From: Nymphaea colorata | Taxonomy: Eukaryota > Streptophyta > Magnoliopsida > Nymphaeales > Nymphaeaceae | Direction: 5' to 3' | DNA: 64,000 nucleotides | NCBI RefSeq assembly: GCF_008831285.2 | Contig: NC_045147.1 | Coordinates: forward strand, 19,096,081 to 19,160,080 | Shown here: positions 1-11,960 of the stretch, piece after piece | Layout of the letters: the number at the start of each line of letters is the position of its first letter | Position numbering within the stretch: the first letter of the stretch is position 1 | Made by a program: the position numbers and the translations under genes | Notes under the pieces: generated by a model | Database searches by the model: none | The model's input: the letters and a program-made list of their open reading frames with translations, nothing else | Told to the model about the DNA's origin: nothing

Positions 1-690
1 AATTCAATTGAAATTATTTCTTGACAATGTCACACAAGTGCCGTTGCAAAGAAAAGAAATGAGTAGACACGCTTGCTTAAGATTACCTGAACCAATTAAT
101 TTTGAGATATATATATATATATGTTGTATCTTAAGGATGAATTTACCGATCCTAATAAAGCATAATAATTACCTCGATTGCACTATAAGTTGGAGAAAGT
201 TAAATTAAGAAGAAATAGGACATGGAGGCGCTCACCTTATACCAACCCCATGTACGAAGGAATCTTTAGAATATAGTAAAAAGGAAAACTACCTACTCCC
301 CGATCTTTAATAACTAGACAATTAAATGCATTTAAAAAGCTGACGATTGTTGGCACCAGTTGAAGGAGCGCCAACATTCATTTTATTCTTCTTTTTTTTA
401 AAAAAAAAAAATTGTTCAGTTATTCACAATGAGCAAAATACGTCTGAGAGATTAGCAATGATAGAAACAGTTCGCTATTTAATTTTGACTCTATTTTGAA
501 CAACTAATTTAGTTGTTGGATCTGCACTGAAATCAGTCCCGCAAGATCGTTGATGGATCTTCAAATGATCAAATATTTTCAGGAACTATTTCTAGATTTT
601 AATTATGTGGCACTCATGATTTTTCAAAGCTAATCAAATGATAACTGATAGGGCAAGTTAAATCATATAATAAAGGTAAATATTGAGGGT

Positions 691-803
691 GTGTTTGGAT
701 GACATCTTTACTCGGCATTTTTAAAACAGAGTAAATAACTTGCCTTTTCCCCTTAAGTTTTTTTTTTTTTTTAAATGTTGTCTTGAGTGTGTCATCCAAA
801 CGC
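691..803. mobile_element. MITE-like element with 14-bp terminal inverted repeats
   Basis: The left end at 691-704 reads gtgtttggatgaca and the right end at 790-803 reads tgtcatccaaacgc. These are reverse complements with one mismatch. The interior is AT-rich with a long T run and has no coding capacity. Ends rich in GTTTGG are common in small non-autonomous plant DNA transposons, but I could not identify a clean target-site duplication, so the family is unassigned. Confidence 0.45.
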
Positions 804-1019
804 TTTTGGTGGGAAACTAATTAAACATTTAAGTTTTAATAAAATTTTATTTTTACATTTTTTTAAAGGTGTCGTCTGAAAGCTACCTTAAACTCTTTCA
901 TTTTATTTATTTTAATTTCAACTCATCTTCTTAATCTCAAATCCAATGTTGTAAGGAAAGGTCTAGGGCTCGACATCCTTATATTGTAAAATGTATTTTT
1001 TTCTTTAGAATATGGCTAA

Positions 1020-1290
1020 GGCCTGTCAAGTAGGGTACCTGATACCCGGTTAAAAAAAAAAAGGCATTGGGTCAGCCCGACAAGTTATCGGGCAACTCGG
1101 GTGGGCTAGCCCGGGTGGAGCTGATTAAGCTCGGGTTGGTTCAATAATTTTTTTTTAATATATATTTTATTGATTTTTATATATAATTATAATATTTTAT
1201 TATAATTAATTAGATTTATATATTATTTGATACTAAAATATATATTATTAATTTAATCGAGTCAAACTCAAGTTTGGGTTTTAAGCGTAG
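1020..1290. repeat. Degenerate GGGC/CTCGGG-rich repeat around an AT-rich core
   Basis: A block rich in gggtcagcccgac and ctcgggtgggctagcccggg words (about 1025-1140) is followed by roughly 120 bases of nearly pure A/T and then by another gtcaaactcaagtttggg-like stretch. A comparable arrangement appears at 22360-22560. It looks like a decayed dispersed repeat; the class is not determined. Confidence 0.3.
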
Positions 1291-2280
1291 TACCGTGGTG
1301 TCCAACCAAGCAATTTCTTACAAAGGGTACTCATTAAAAAAATAATAATAAAATGATTAAGGGGCATAAGGCAACTAATTAAAAACACACAGTATATAAA
1401 TATATAAATGATTGAAAATATGAAAAGAACTACAATTTGTAAAGGCAAATGCCTGTCCATGCCGCTCCACCGTCCAACGTACAGATATAAAGATTCATGC
1501 TCTGCCAAATAATAAGCTCAGATGTGATTGCCTCTTTGTCCTAAGTCATGTCATTCCGATCCTTATCTCTTCTTTTTCATTTTAAAAACCATTGTTTCTC
1601 TCTTGTTATTCGGTGGTCAATTCACTTCTATTGTCGTCCATGCCAGAGTCTGAGATCAGAAAAAACTTGTTCAAATTCTTCAGATAGAAGTCATGTCAAA
1701 TCACCTTCAGTTAGAAGAATATACAATTTGAACATCTATTATGTTTTTATGATAACATTAGCTATATTAATGATGTATGTTTTTGGGTAAGCTCTCGTCG
1801 TCAATGCTTAAAATAATGAGTAATTTCAAGTAGTCAAGATCGCAAGTTCAGTTTGGAAAGAGAATTGACAGATGACGACGATAACAGAAGGATCAAAAGT
1901 ACGCAGCTGCTGGAACTTTCGTGCACGCAATGCCAAAGCCATAGAGTCAAACCGTCCATTGACTCCAAAACTATAAGACAAGTTAATGAAAGGAAGAAAA
2001 AAAGTCTTCTTTCTTTTAACAGGAAATGTCCTGAGAGGCATACTATAATCGGTGAGCGGACCTTGTGATCAGTTTGATTTTTATGGGTATTATTCATTTA
2101 CATTGCAAACGGTCGCACTATGACACTCTAGTTAGTAGATGTACCACCGTCTGTTTTAAGTCCTCAAGAAATCTTAGACTTTAGAGCAAGAAATGACAGG
2201 AGAGTTTCGACTCTTCTTTAGGGGTGGCTTTGCTCACCCTAAAATCAAGTGTGATATGTGTTCTTTATTAAGAAATATTT

Positions 2281-2407
2281 TTTAATATATCATTAATGAT
2301 ATATCAAATGTAGGTCAAGTAAAAAAAAGACCAATTAAGCGCGTTTAATATATCATTAATGATATATCAAATGTAGGTCAAATCGAAAAAGATACCAATT
2401 AAGCGCG
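2281..2407. repeat. 63-bp tandem duplication, each copy with a 20-bp palindrome
   Basis: Copy one is 2281-2343 and copy two about 2344-2407. Each begins with tttaat and contains the perfect palindrome atatatcattaatgatata(t), then a taggtca word, an A-rich spacer and accaattaagcgcg. The copies differ mainly in the A-rich spacer, so the duplication is fairly recent. Confidence 0.8.
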
Positions 2408-3124
2408 CGTTTGTTTACCTTGGATTTCATATCATGGAGATTTAATAGTTTGGACACATAATAGGGATTCAGATCCTCATTTTCAGACTGTTTGTTTAAA
2501 TAATGGGCCCCGTATGGATTTCAGATCAGTTGTTTGCTATTATTCTAAGCAAAGAAGAAGAGTGGAAGTATGACAGCTCGGTTTGAAGTCGATGGTGAGA
2601 AATAGATTCTCCAAATTTCAAGTATTTTTGCTGTACTAAATCGGAAACCCAATTTGAGTTTTCATGTGTTTTTATTATCCCACAGTTTTTAACATGTTTT
2701 TAGCTTATCCTGATCTGAGATCACAAAAAAATCATAACTTGAACGTTAGGATAACTTGAAAGCAGTGCTTTCTGCTTCCATGAAACTGAGATATAAGTTC
2801 TTGATTTTTTTAAAAATCTTAATGAGGCAAATTATTGAACGTTAGGATAACTTGAAAAGAATAGTTTGGCTTTTTGAATTGACAAGGATACATATTAGTT
2901 ATCAATGTCTGCCATATAGATGCACATTTTGGGGAAATTTTGGATTTTGGGATTACTTTTTGCTTATAATTTAGAGGACAACTTTTGTAAAAAATTTTTA
3001 AATAAAATCTGTAGTTTTCATAAAAAGAAAATAAATGTTTGAAAGCAGACCTATGTAACTTAAGAAACAGAACAAGTTATTTCATTTTCTAAATATTGCA
3101 TTATTTTTCATCCAACATTTTTTT

Positions 3125-3224
3125 TTTTTGGGCCCTCTCAATTTAACAGTTTTTATGAAAAATAGTGTAGCTCTTATTAGAAAAAACTTTAAAGGGCAAT
3201 CCCTTTAAAAGTAGGGCCCAAAAA
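3125..3224. repeat. Inverted repeat with nested hairpin
   Basis: The 12-bp arm tttttgggccct (3125-3136) is matched exactly by agggcccaaaaa (3213-3224). Inside, ctttaaaggg and ccctttaaaag flank a four-base loop near 3187-3211. The 100-bp unit could be a small MITE or a simple foldback sequence. It has no coding capacity. Confidence 0.5.
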
Positions 3225-3726
3225 TATATTGGATTTTAGTGTGCCAGTTATGTGCTATGTATATGGATCTTAATCATATGATCAGTTTAAAAAAATCCCT
3301 CAAACGTTACCATGTCAGAAGTAATCATAATAGTCTTGAAAACAATACTTGTGACATATTAATATTATGATTACAGTATATTTTATGAAATAATAATATG
3401 GTGAACAACAACATTTTTCTATTTTCTAAAATAGAAAATTAAAACGATGTCGTAATGGTTGTGACCAGATCCGTTAATTGCTAATGCTCGGATAGAAAGA
3501 TCCGACGGATAATCATCAGGAACCGATTTATCGTCCAAATCCAGTATCCGTTCGGCGAGCTGAGCCGTAAATAAGGAAATCGTAGAGGGCATGAGGAGAA
3601 TTTGACAGGACGAAATTATCCAGTGTCCAGTTGAGACAGGAAAGTTGGCGCTTTCTTGGCACACTTCCGCCACGACGCGAACGCGACCAGACCATTATCA
3701 CCGACGGCTGAGCAGCGGTCACCCTG

Positions 3727-6700
3727 ATGGCGACCACCACCCTCTGCGGACCTTCGCCGGAATCGGCCTTGTCATCCGGCCGCAAGTTTCCCACTCCGGC
3801 GGCCACTGTTCCTTTCCAGGTGTCTCTCTCTTCTCCCTCCTTTCCTCTCTCTCTCTCTTTCTGTGCGATTTTGCGAACCGTTCGAGTATGTCCTTGCTTC
3901 CTGCATTCCGTCTCTTCCTCTCTGTCTCTCAAGTCTCAACCCAATGCCATTAGTTCTCTATGTTTTCCTGCACGATTATGAGTGTGGAATGCATTGCAAG
4001 CTTATCTGAAGGAATGAATTGGTTCTGTGTCGATCTTGTTTCCTTTCCTTTTCTCCTGAAGTCTTAGTTTAGTTTTTTATGTGATCCTGATAGCTGTTGC
4101 CACGTATTGGAGATTTTTTATGGAAGTTACTGCAGAAAAAGAAAAAACCAAGTCCCCAGTCCCCTGGATGCCATCTGCCAACTTAAGCATAAAATGTAGA
4201 GGGATGCACGAGCGCTGCCCGTTGCCCATGTAAACAAGAAAGGGGGCATACTTTATCGGATGATAAAAACCTACATTGAGTCCTCATTAAAATGAAAAAG
4301 CTACACGAACGAACACATTACTGGTGAAGGATACCGGTTTTATCATGATTTGTTGGCTTGGTGGAAATTTGTACTCCTTGGGAACTGCCGACCTTTTACT
4401 AACAAGAGGCAGGTTATGCTGTTCAAAGGTTGCGGCAGGCTGGATTATTCTACTTCACTCTGAATGTCTGGCATGACCTTTTATCTACTTCGTGGACAAG
4501 CTATTCATGGTTACTTCTTTTGGTATTCCGTGTGGCTAGAAATCTAGTCTCAGTTTCATGCTTCCTTGCTGTCCTGCTTAATTGATGAAATCTTTCTATG
4601 GAATCATATGCTTGAACTTTCATGCACATTCGATGTAGTAATTTCTTAAGTTTCTTTCTTTAACTCGAGGGTTCAATAACAATCCAATTTTCCATTCTTA
4701 AATTGAACATAGGTTGTTATTTTAGGTAATATTTTATTCAATAACGTATATGATTTTCTCTACCAATTTCATTTCATTTTGTCTTATTTTCACGGTTGGA
4801 AGGGGTTAATACTTAAAATTAAACACAAACCACAGATGAGGAGACCCTTCCATGCAATGATATCCATAAGTTCCTCCAAGCACTTCAGTTTATCGTCTTT
4901 TATATTTCTTTCCTACCATCGGTTGTGCAAATTAGTTCTAACTCTCGTTCTTCGCTTAAACAGTCTATGCTAAAATGTCCCCTTGCAAGCTTGCCTGGGT
5001 CGGGCGTTTTCCATCAGAATGCTGTGAACCTCAGCAGTCATTTCTGTGGATTTTCGAAATATCAAAAAATTCTATTTCAGAGGCCACTTAGAGATCATGG
5101 ATTTGGGAGTGGATATGTGGCCTCAAATGTTCTACCAAAATATCATGCTTCAGAGAATATAGAAGCACCTCCACCATTGGAAGGCAAAGTTCCTGAAGAA
5201 ACATCGCCTCTTGGATCTGGTCGGTAAAACTCTTTCGTTAAACTAGATCTCTTGAATGCTCAGTTTTTAAAGGATTCTGACATCTATTGGATCTCCAGTA
5301 TGCTACTTTATTTTGTCTTCTGTAGTTTCTGACTTTCTGTAAATGTCTATATTTGTCGACAAAGAAATGTGGTAGCTTAACTAATGTCCTCTTTGTTTCT
5401 AATTTGTCTATGTGATTGGTCTTTACATTGTTAGTCGATAGTTCATTACTTTATTTTGCAAGAGTGGAAATTACTTTCTGAGGTCTAAAGAACGAGATGC
5501 ATTTCTAAACACTATCGGGAATATTCTACTGAATGTTGTCTTGGACCTTTTAGTTTCCTTAGATAAGACGTACTTTGTTTTTTCTACTCCATTAAAAAAT
5601 TAACAGTTGTTTTGACTTGTGGTATCTATGCTCTGTCGGTCAGCTTGCATCTAAAATTGTCCTTGTTACCGAGGAGCACCTCATGTAGACATTTCAAACC
5701 ATAGTGCTTATTTTCTTAGGGAGCCTTTGGTATATTCAATTCTAACATGGTTCTCTTATACGACGTTAAATATTGAAATATAATATATTTGATTTTCTTG
5801 TACAACTTGATTACGCTTTTTGCCTGCAAATAGCAGTTTTAGAAAATGGCAAAGGTATCAAAGCATATGGAGAGATAATTGTTTCCAGCGAATGGCATCA
5901 TCACAAATGGACTTCCGTCATGTCTCAAAAGAACATGCATCTTTAATTCTGTAACAGATTGTTAAAAAATAAAGAAAACAGTGTGACAATGTGATGAAAT
6001 ATGTTGTTTTTTTTTTTTTGGATCATAAAGGCTCACAAAGTCCAAATAGTCTTGTGTGTAACTACTTTTGAGATATCATTTGTCCATAGTTTGTGATTAG
6101 CTGCATGCCGCAGAAAGCCTTAATCGCTCTGCACCCTATACAAATAATATTTTTGGAACTGTCTACAAAAAGTAGATATTTTCATACTCATTTGACTTTG
6201 ACGTCACATTTTCATGCGCGCAAAGGATCAGGCATGGACTATATGAAGTTGTATATGGGATTTTCAATTATATTTCATTCGGTTTAGTTTCTTTTCCTTT
6301 TTTCATGCATTTTGCTGTCAATTATGGTCAATGGTTGTCAATAGCCATTTACTTTTTCACCTGTTGAGTATTCTCTTTCTGTTTTTGGATTTTTTATATT
6401 TTTCTGGAGGTGTTTGTATCTTGAAATTTTGTATTTCTTGTTGTCTAGCATATGTGGTCTAATTGCATTTTGATTTCTTTCTTCCTTTTCATTTTTGATG
6501 TAACTGATTTTCTAGGTTCATCTTCGTACAAGTTCATTTTTCCTTATAACACTTTCCGATCTTACTGGTACTTGGATGTAAAGCTCTTTTATTTTTTTAT
6601 ATACTATTGAATTTCTCATTTTTTTTTATTTTGCCTCTTTTATTCTTATTCTCTTTTCCTGGAATTTCTTAACAAAATTCCAATGTTCTTTTATCTATAG

Positions 6701-9700
6701 CAAGTTAAAATGAGACTGTTTTATGTTCAGCACATTTTGGATTACCAACAAGTAAAACGGGTGTGCTAGCACAAATAATTGTCTTCATATTATCATGGTT
6801 TGCGCATTTTCTACCCATAGGGAGAAAGAAAAGTACAACCACTATCACCAGATCACATGGTATGTCATATGTATCATGGTTAAAAACCCTAGTGAATATT
6901 GATGACTAGATTAAACATAGTTATATTCTCAATTTTTCTTTTTTGCAGGAGTACATAGCACTGATGGCCTTTCTTCCAACTCTAGAGATATCTATGCCAT
7001 GGAAGTTGGATGTTCAGAAGATTTACAAGTTTTGGATGGCCCGAGTAGTAGCGCACCATCCCTTTGCATTGCAGTTATTGGGGCAACTGGTGAGCTAGCC
7101 AGAAACAAAGTCTTCCCAGCACTGTTTGCTTTATATTACAGTGGATATCTCCCGAAGGTAGAACTGCAAGTTTTATACTGAATGTAAATGATTCTTTCCA
7201 AGCTTATCGGAAAAAGAAAAAAATTCTTCTATCCAAAATAAATTTGATTTGAGTGTTCGAGAATTATTTTTAAGTGCTATAGTATAATTTTTTTTCAGAA
7301 ATTTTGGTTCTAACATAGCTTTATTACTGATGTCCCTGGGATTTCATGCTGAATGTCCATTCAGGATATCGCCATTTGCATTCCAACCATCGCATGTCAC
7401 TTAGAAGTCTGCTCAGGATGTCAGGAATCCATTTCCAAAGGCAGAACCAAAACATTGTGGGGGAAAGAACTATGATATTACATGAAAATGGTAGTTTCTG
7501 TTATTTCATGTCTATACTACCAGGGCTGTCCTGTCCGACACTTGTACATATTATGTAAGCTATCGAGGAAATGATAGTAAACCTTTATGCAAAGTATACA
7601 AAATCTGTGATACATTTCAATACATCTAATCCATTTCTTTTGAATAAATGCTATTAAAATGAAAAAGAGAGGTTGGCAAGATATGAAGCATATGCATTCA
7701 TGTGGATAGTGTGCAAAACTAGTAGTTATTCGTAATTCTTCCCTTTATTTAGAGTCTCAGACACTCAATACGAGTAATATGGTCTCTTTGACTTAAAGTT
7801 CATGTATGGGTCATTTTGTGGCGCTTGAACCTAATATCATGTCACTATATAGTGACAAATAGCAGGAGGTATAAGGATGCTATGTATCATGTATTGCTGC
7901 TCTATCTTCTGAAAATACCTGTTCTAACTTCTAAGGAACATATCGTTATTGTGGTAGCCTATTTGATTTTTTTGTGAGGTTGAACTGTTGCTGTCTTGCT
8001 AAAAAACCAATCACACTCAATTGGTGTGAAATAAAAAGAACGATGCTGCTGAACATCCAAGCACATCCTGTTGGTCTGAAAGAAAAGATTAACCGCACAA
8101 CCATTACATCCTAAAGTTTATTGTAGGTAGAGTTTGAGAACCTCGTGAAGCCATAACATTGATGTTTTTTTTTAAAGTGATGTATCTTTTCTTCAATCCA
8201 TCTCTTGTTTGCAAGAAGAGATTCCTGAAAAGAGAGAAATATAAACATATCTGGACAGAAGGAAAGAAAGATTACCTCGAATTTACTCTGTTCTAGTGGT
8301 CGCTATGTCTCATGGACATCCAAGAAGGAGACACAAGTAGCTGAAATTTTGTAGATTTTGTGGTCGAGTGTGCCCATGTGACGGTTGGAGCTCTAGTTTA
8401 CGGACTTCATGTTTTCCCAATCATCACAAGCTTTCATTTTACTGAAAGGTGGAAGAAAGCAACTTCCAGTTAAAGGCATCACCCTTTTGTTCAACTTCAT
8501 GTCAATATAGACATCAGCTGAGTGGCTTAAAGTTAAGTCTGTAATACCTCAAAATGCTCACCTAATTTAGACTCAAACTTGAACTGATTGCAAAAGCCTA
8601 GCAGGGAAGATTGTGAAATCAGCTAGTGGCGAGTAAGAATGCCTCACAATTGAACATCTAACTCCAACCATAAAGCCGAAGTTGTAAGATCTTGTGATTA
8701 TAAGTTGAAGCCATCTCCTAGGCAAATGGTATGTCTGCTAGTCATCCTCTTGGAGACTGGATCTCTTAGTTGTTGCACATCTATATTTCCATCTTACTGA
8801 TCTGTATGGTCATTACTGTTATTCTACTTTTTTATTTGAAGAACAGAAGTTGGATTAGAGAAATGTTAGTTCTGTGAGTACTTCATAGACATATCTATTC
8901 TTTTGTTTAAAGCTGCCCTTTCTTCCATCTGTCAGCTTAATGGTGTGTCATTCATGTGTCTTACCTTCCGAAACTTTTGTAATGGCTGCAGAATGTGGGA
9001 ATATTTGGCTATTCTCGTAAGAATTTGACAGATGAAGATCTAAGGTCCATAATTGCAGGAACACTGACTTGTCGAGTTGATCACGAGTATGAATTCTTGG
9101 ATATCTACCTTTGGCCTTTACTGTGGTCTTTCTGAACGTCACTTGCCATATGTCTAGGCTTCTTCCTGGACAGCAATGTTATATCAGCAGCTCAGCTCCA
9201 TGTTTTCTCCCCATTCTTGTTACTTTTGTTGACAAAATATGACTGTCAAATATTTTCTGCTTCAAATGATCACTCCCTTCCAACTTCAAAAGAGTTTGTG
9301 AAGTAGCAACTCTTGATTTTTCCTGTTAAAATCTGCAGAAAAGAGCAAGAATGTGCATGTCTTATCCTCTGTTCTTAAATTTTCCAGGGAAGGTTGTGAA
9401 AACAAAACAGATGCTTTTCTTAATCAAACTTATCATATTAATGGTGGGTTTGACAATAAAGATGGGATGGCTAAACTTAACGCCCGTATGCAAAAGATCG
9501 AGGTGAGCATAAGGCCATTTTTTTACCACTTGGAATCTTGTGTTAACTCGACAGAGCTTCATGTTTTTTCTTGAAAGAGTACATTTATTTATCTCACTGG
9601 TTACTATAATCTTTTTCCAGTTGACTTCCCATTATGTGTAATTTTCCTGGATATTTCTTTTTAGGGTCACTCAGAAGCCAATCGAATATTTTATCTTTCT

Positions 9701-11577
9701 GTTCCACAAGAGGCACTTCTGGATGTTGCGTCATCACTGGCTGAGAAAGCACAAAGTAGAAGAGGCTGGAACAGGATCATAATTGAGAAACCTTTTGGGT
9801 TTGATCTACTCTCTTCTTTTAGGTTGACACAAGCCCTTCTCTCGAAATTTGAAGAGAAGCAGATTTACAGGTTTAGATTTATTGGCTTTTTGTGATATTT
9901 TCTTTCTAGCAGGACACTTTTTGGATACTCTGACGACTGCCTTTCCTAACCCATTTCAGGATTGATCACCTTCTAGGGAGAAATATTATTGAGAATCTCA
10001 CTGTTCTGAGGTTCTCTAATCTTGTTTTTGAGCCACTATGGAGTCGCAGTTACATACGCAATGTGCAGGTATGACCTCATGTCTTAAAAACATAAAATAC
10101 TGGCATTTTAGGGCATCCCTTAATAAGATCTATGCTGACTGATTGCCACAGGTTATCCTTTCTGAAGATTGGGGGATGGAATCAAGAGGAAGGTAAAGAC
10201 TAAGTACTATCAACTTTATGAATAGTCGTATGACATTCTAATTGTAATTGTCAAAGTTTTTAAACATTCTTCAAGGCTATGCAGCCTTCAACCATGTCAA
10301 GAGACCATTTTTGTTGCTGCATGTGAAAGAAGAACACAGAGCCTTATCAACTATTTTGCTTAATTCTTTTCATTTGTCAGATATTTTGATGTGCCAAATG
10401 GTTATGGGATCATAAGGGACATCGTACATAGTCATATTTTGCAAACAATTGCTTTGTTTGCCATGGAACCTCCTGTGAGCCTTGATGGTGAAGACATTAG
10501 AAATGAAAAGGTGCAGATCCTGTTTGCTGCATTACTTAAAGTTTTATTTCACACTATGGATGCATAGAGAGCTCTGTTTTCTTCCATGCAGGTGAAAGTT
10601 CTCAGGTCCATCAGAAAATTGGAGCTTGATGACATTGTTTTGGGCCAGTATAAATCTGGTGGTGAAGATAAAGCGGATGTGTACTTGAACACCCTTACTC
10701 CAACATTTTTTGCTGCTGCCTTGTACATTGACAATGCACGGTGGGATGGGGTACCATTTTTAATCAAAGCTGGCATGGGACTCATCAAGCACAGGCATGA
10801 CTATGTTTTGCTTTTCAATCACCAATTCTTCTGTTAGATCCATCATCATATGTACAATGTGCTGCTTTTCATGAGACTTTTGTCCTCCTAGGGATGAAGT
10901 TGAATATGAAGTTTCTGTTTGATTGTTTTGACCATCCTGATAGCAAGACCATCATTCTTTGGTGCCATTTTCATTTCTCTAATTTGTATTGCAGAGTGGA
11001 GATAAGGATCCAATTTCGCCACGTTCCAGGAAATCTTTATCGTGAAAGGATTGGGCAGAATATCGATCTTGCAACAAATGAGCTTATTCTGCGGGATGCT
11101 CCTGATGAAGCCATTCTTGTGAAAGTGAACAATAAAGTTCCTGGATTGGAGATACAGCTAGATGCATCAGAACTGAATTTGCTTTATAAGGATAAGTATG
11201 CTTTTTATCACGGGCTCATTGTCTTCCAAAACTATCATTCTTGGAAATACCTTTTAAGTTGGAAATCCTAGAGCATTGTTCGGATTTATCTTATGCTAAG
11301 TGTTCTCTTCAACTTCAATAAGGAATTCTTATGTTTTAGGTATGATATTGAAGTGCCTGACTCCTACGAGCATCTTCTGTTGGATGTAATTGATGGAGAT
11401 AGCCATCTTTTCATGCGAAGCGACGAGTTAGCTACTGCATGGAATATACTTACCCCTGTTCTGGATGAGATTGACCAAAAGAGATTACTGCCGGAGTTAT
11501 ACGAGTTTGGTGGCAGAGGACCTGTTGGAGCGTACTACCTTGGTGCAAAACATGGAGTTCGCTGGGCTGATGAATAA
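3727..11577 (+). CDS. G6PD4: Glucose-6-phosphate 1-dehydrogenase 4-type, plastid
   Basis: Homologue of plastid glucose-6-phosphate dehydrogenase, the NADP-dependent first step of the oxidative pentose phosphate pathway. It belongs to the divergent G6PD4 clade. Exons read as 3727-3819 (or 3821), 4889 (or 4936)-5219, 6949-7157, 8992-9086, 9388-9502, 9665-9870, 9960-10068, 10152-10192, 10381-10510, 10592-10794, 10995-11195 and 11340-11577. Both pairings of the first intron stay in frame, giving about 656 or 641 residues (Arabidopsis about 625). A Ser-rich N-terminus of about 160 residues precedes the catalytic core. The nucleotide-binding motif reads [12 protein letters not shown] where typical enzymes have GASGDLA. 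IIEKPFG is intact, RIDHLLGRN replaces RIDHYLGKE, and the presumed catalytic His in IVHSHILQ remains. Intron 10 starts with GC at 10795. From memory, Arabidopsis G6PD4 showed no activity on its own, so a regulatory or partner role is plausible. Confidence 0.93.
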
Positions 11578-11884
11578 GTGCGACGGCGTCATTGTAAATT
11601 TTCAGACACCCTCTTCAGCATTCACCATGACACATGCCGCCGAGGCCTTTGTTGGTGATCGTATATGTTTTTCACAGGAAACTGGACACTTGCATTTTCC
11701 GATTCGATATGTTAAAGGGATTTGTCTGAGCAAGACTGGCTGATTAAGCAAGCAGCAAAGATAATAACTTTGTACATTTTTTTAATTTTATAAACTCCTC
11801 TTTCATAGCTGAATGAAGCTTCATCAGACTTAAAAATTTGTGTAGTATATTTACTAAAAATGTAAGGTAAATGGCCCAAAGTAT

Positions 11885-11960
11885 GTTGGCATAGTGGAGT
11901 AAGTCCTTGGCTCAGCTGTTACACAGACGGCCATGGTTCAACTTCTATGGCTCTAACAAA
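11885..11960 (+). mobile_element. Possible tRNA-derived SINE head
   Basis: A box-A-like ttggcatagtgg is followed about 45 bases later by a box-B-like ggttcaacttc, the spacing seen in tRNA-derived promoters. No cloverleaf can be drawn confidently, so a tRNA gene is unlikely. The 3' end of the element is not delimited. A chance match is possible. Confidence 0.3.

Larger units (their letters stand above)
1..3726. other. Gene-free region upstream of G6PD4
   Basis: I see no convincing coding exon on either strand. The sequence is AT-rich with homopolymer runs. It holds a MITE-like inverted repeat (691-803), a G+C-rich/AT-rich mosaic (about 1020-1290), a 63-bp tandem duplication with a palindrome (2281-2407) and a hairpin-forming inverted repeat (3125-3224). 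The last 300 bases, 3420-3726, become richer in G+C and probably contain the promoter and leader of the downstream gene. Open frames on the minus strand at 3419-3932 look like antisense shadows. Confidence 0.6.

Noticed and set aside
3419-3932. Minus-strand open frames opposite the G6PD4 first exon
   Set aside because: They overlap a better-supported plus-strand exon and promoter, have biased Arg/Glu-rich composition from antisense CT tracts, and match no family I know.
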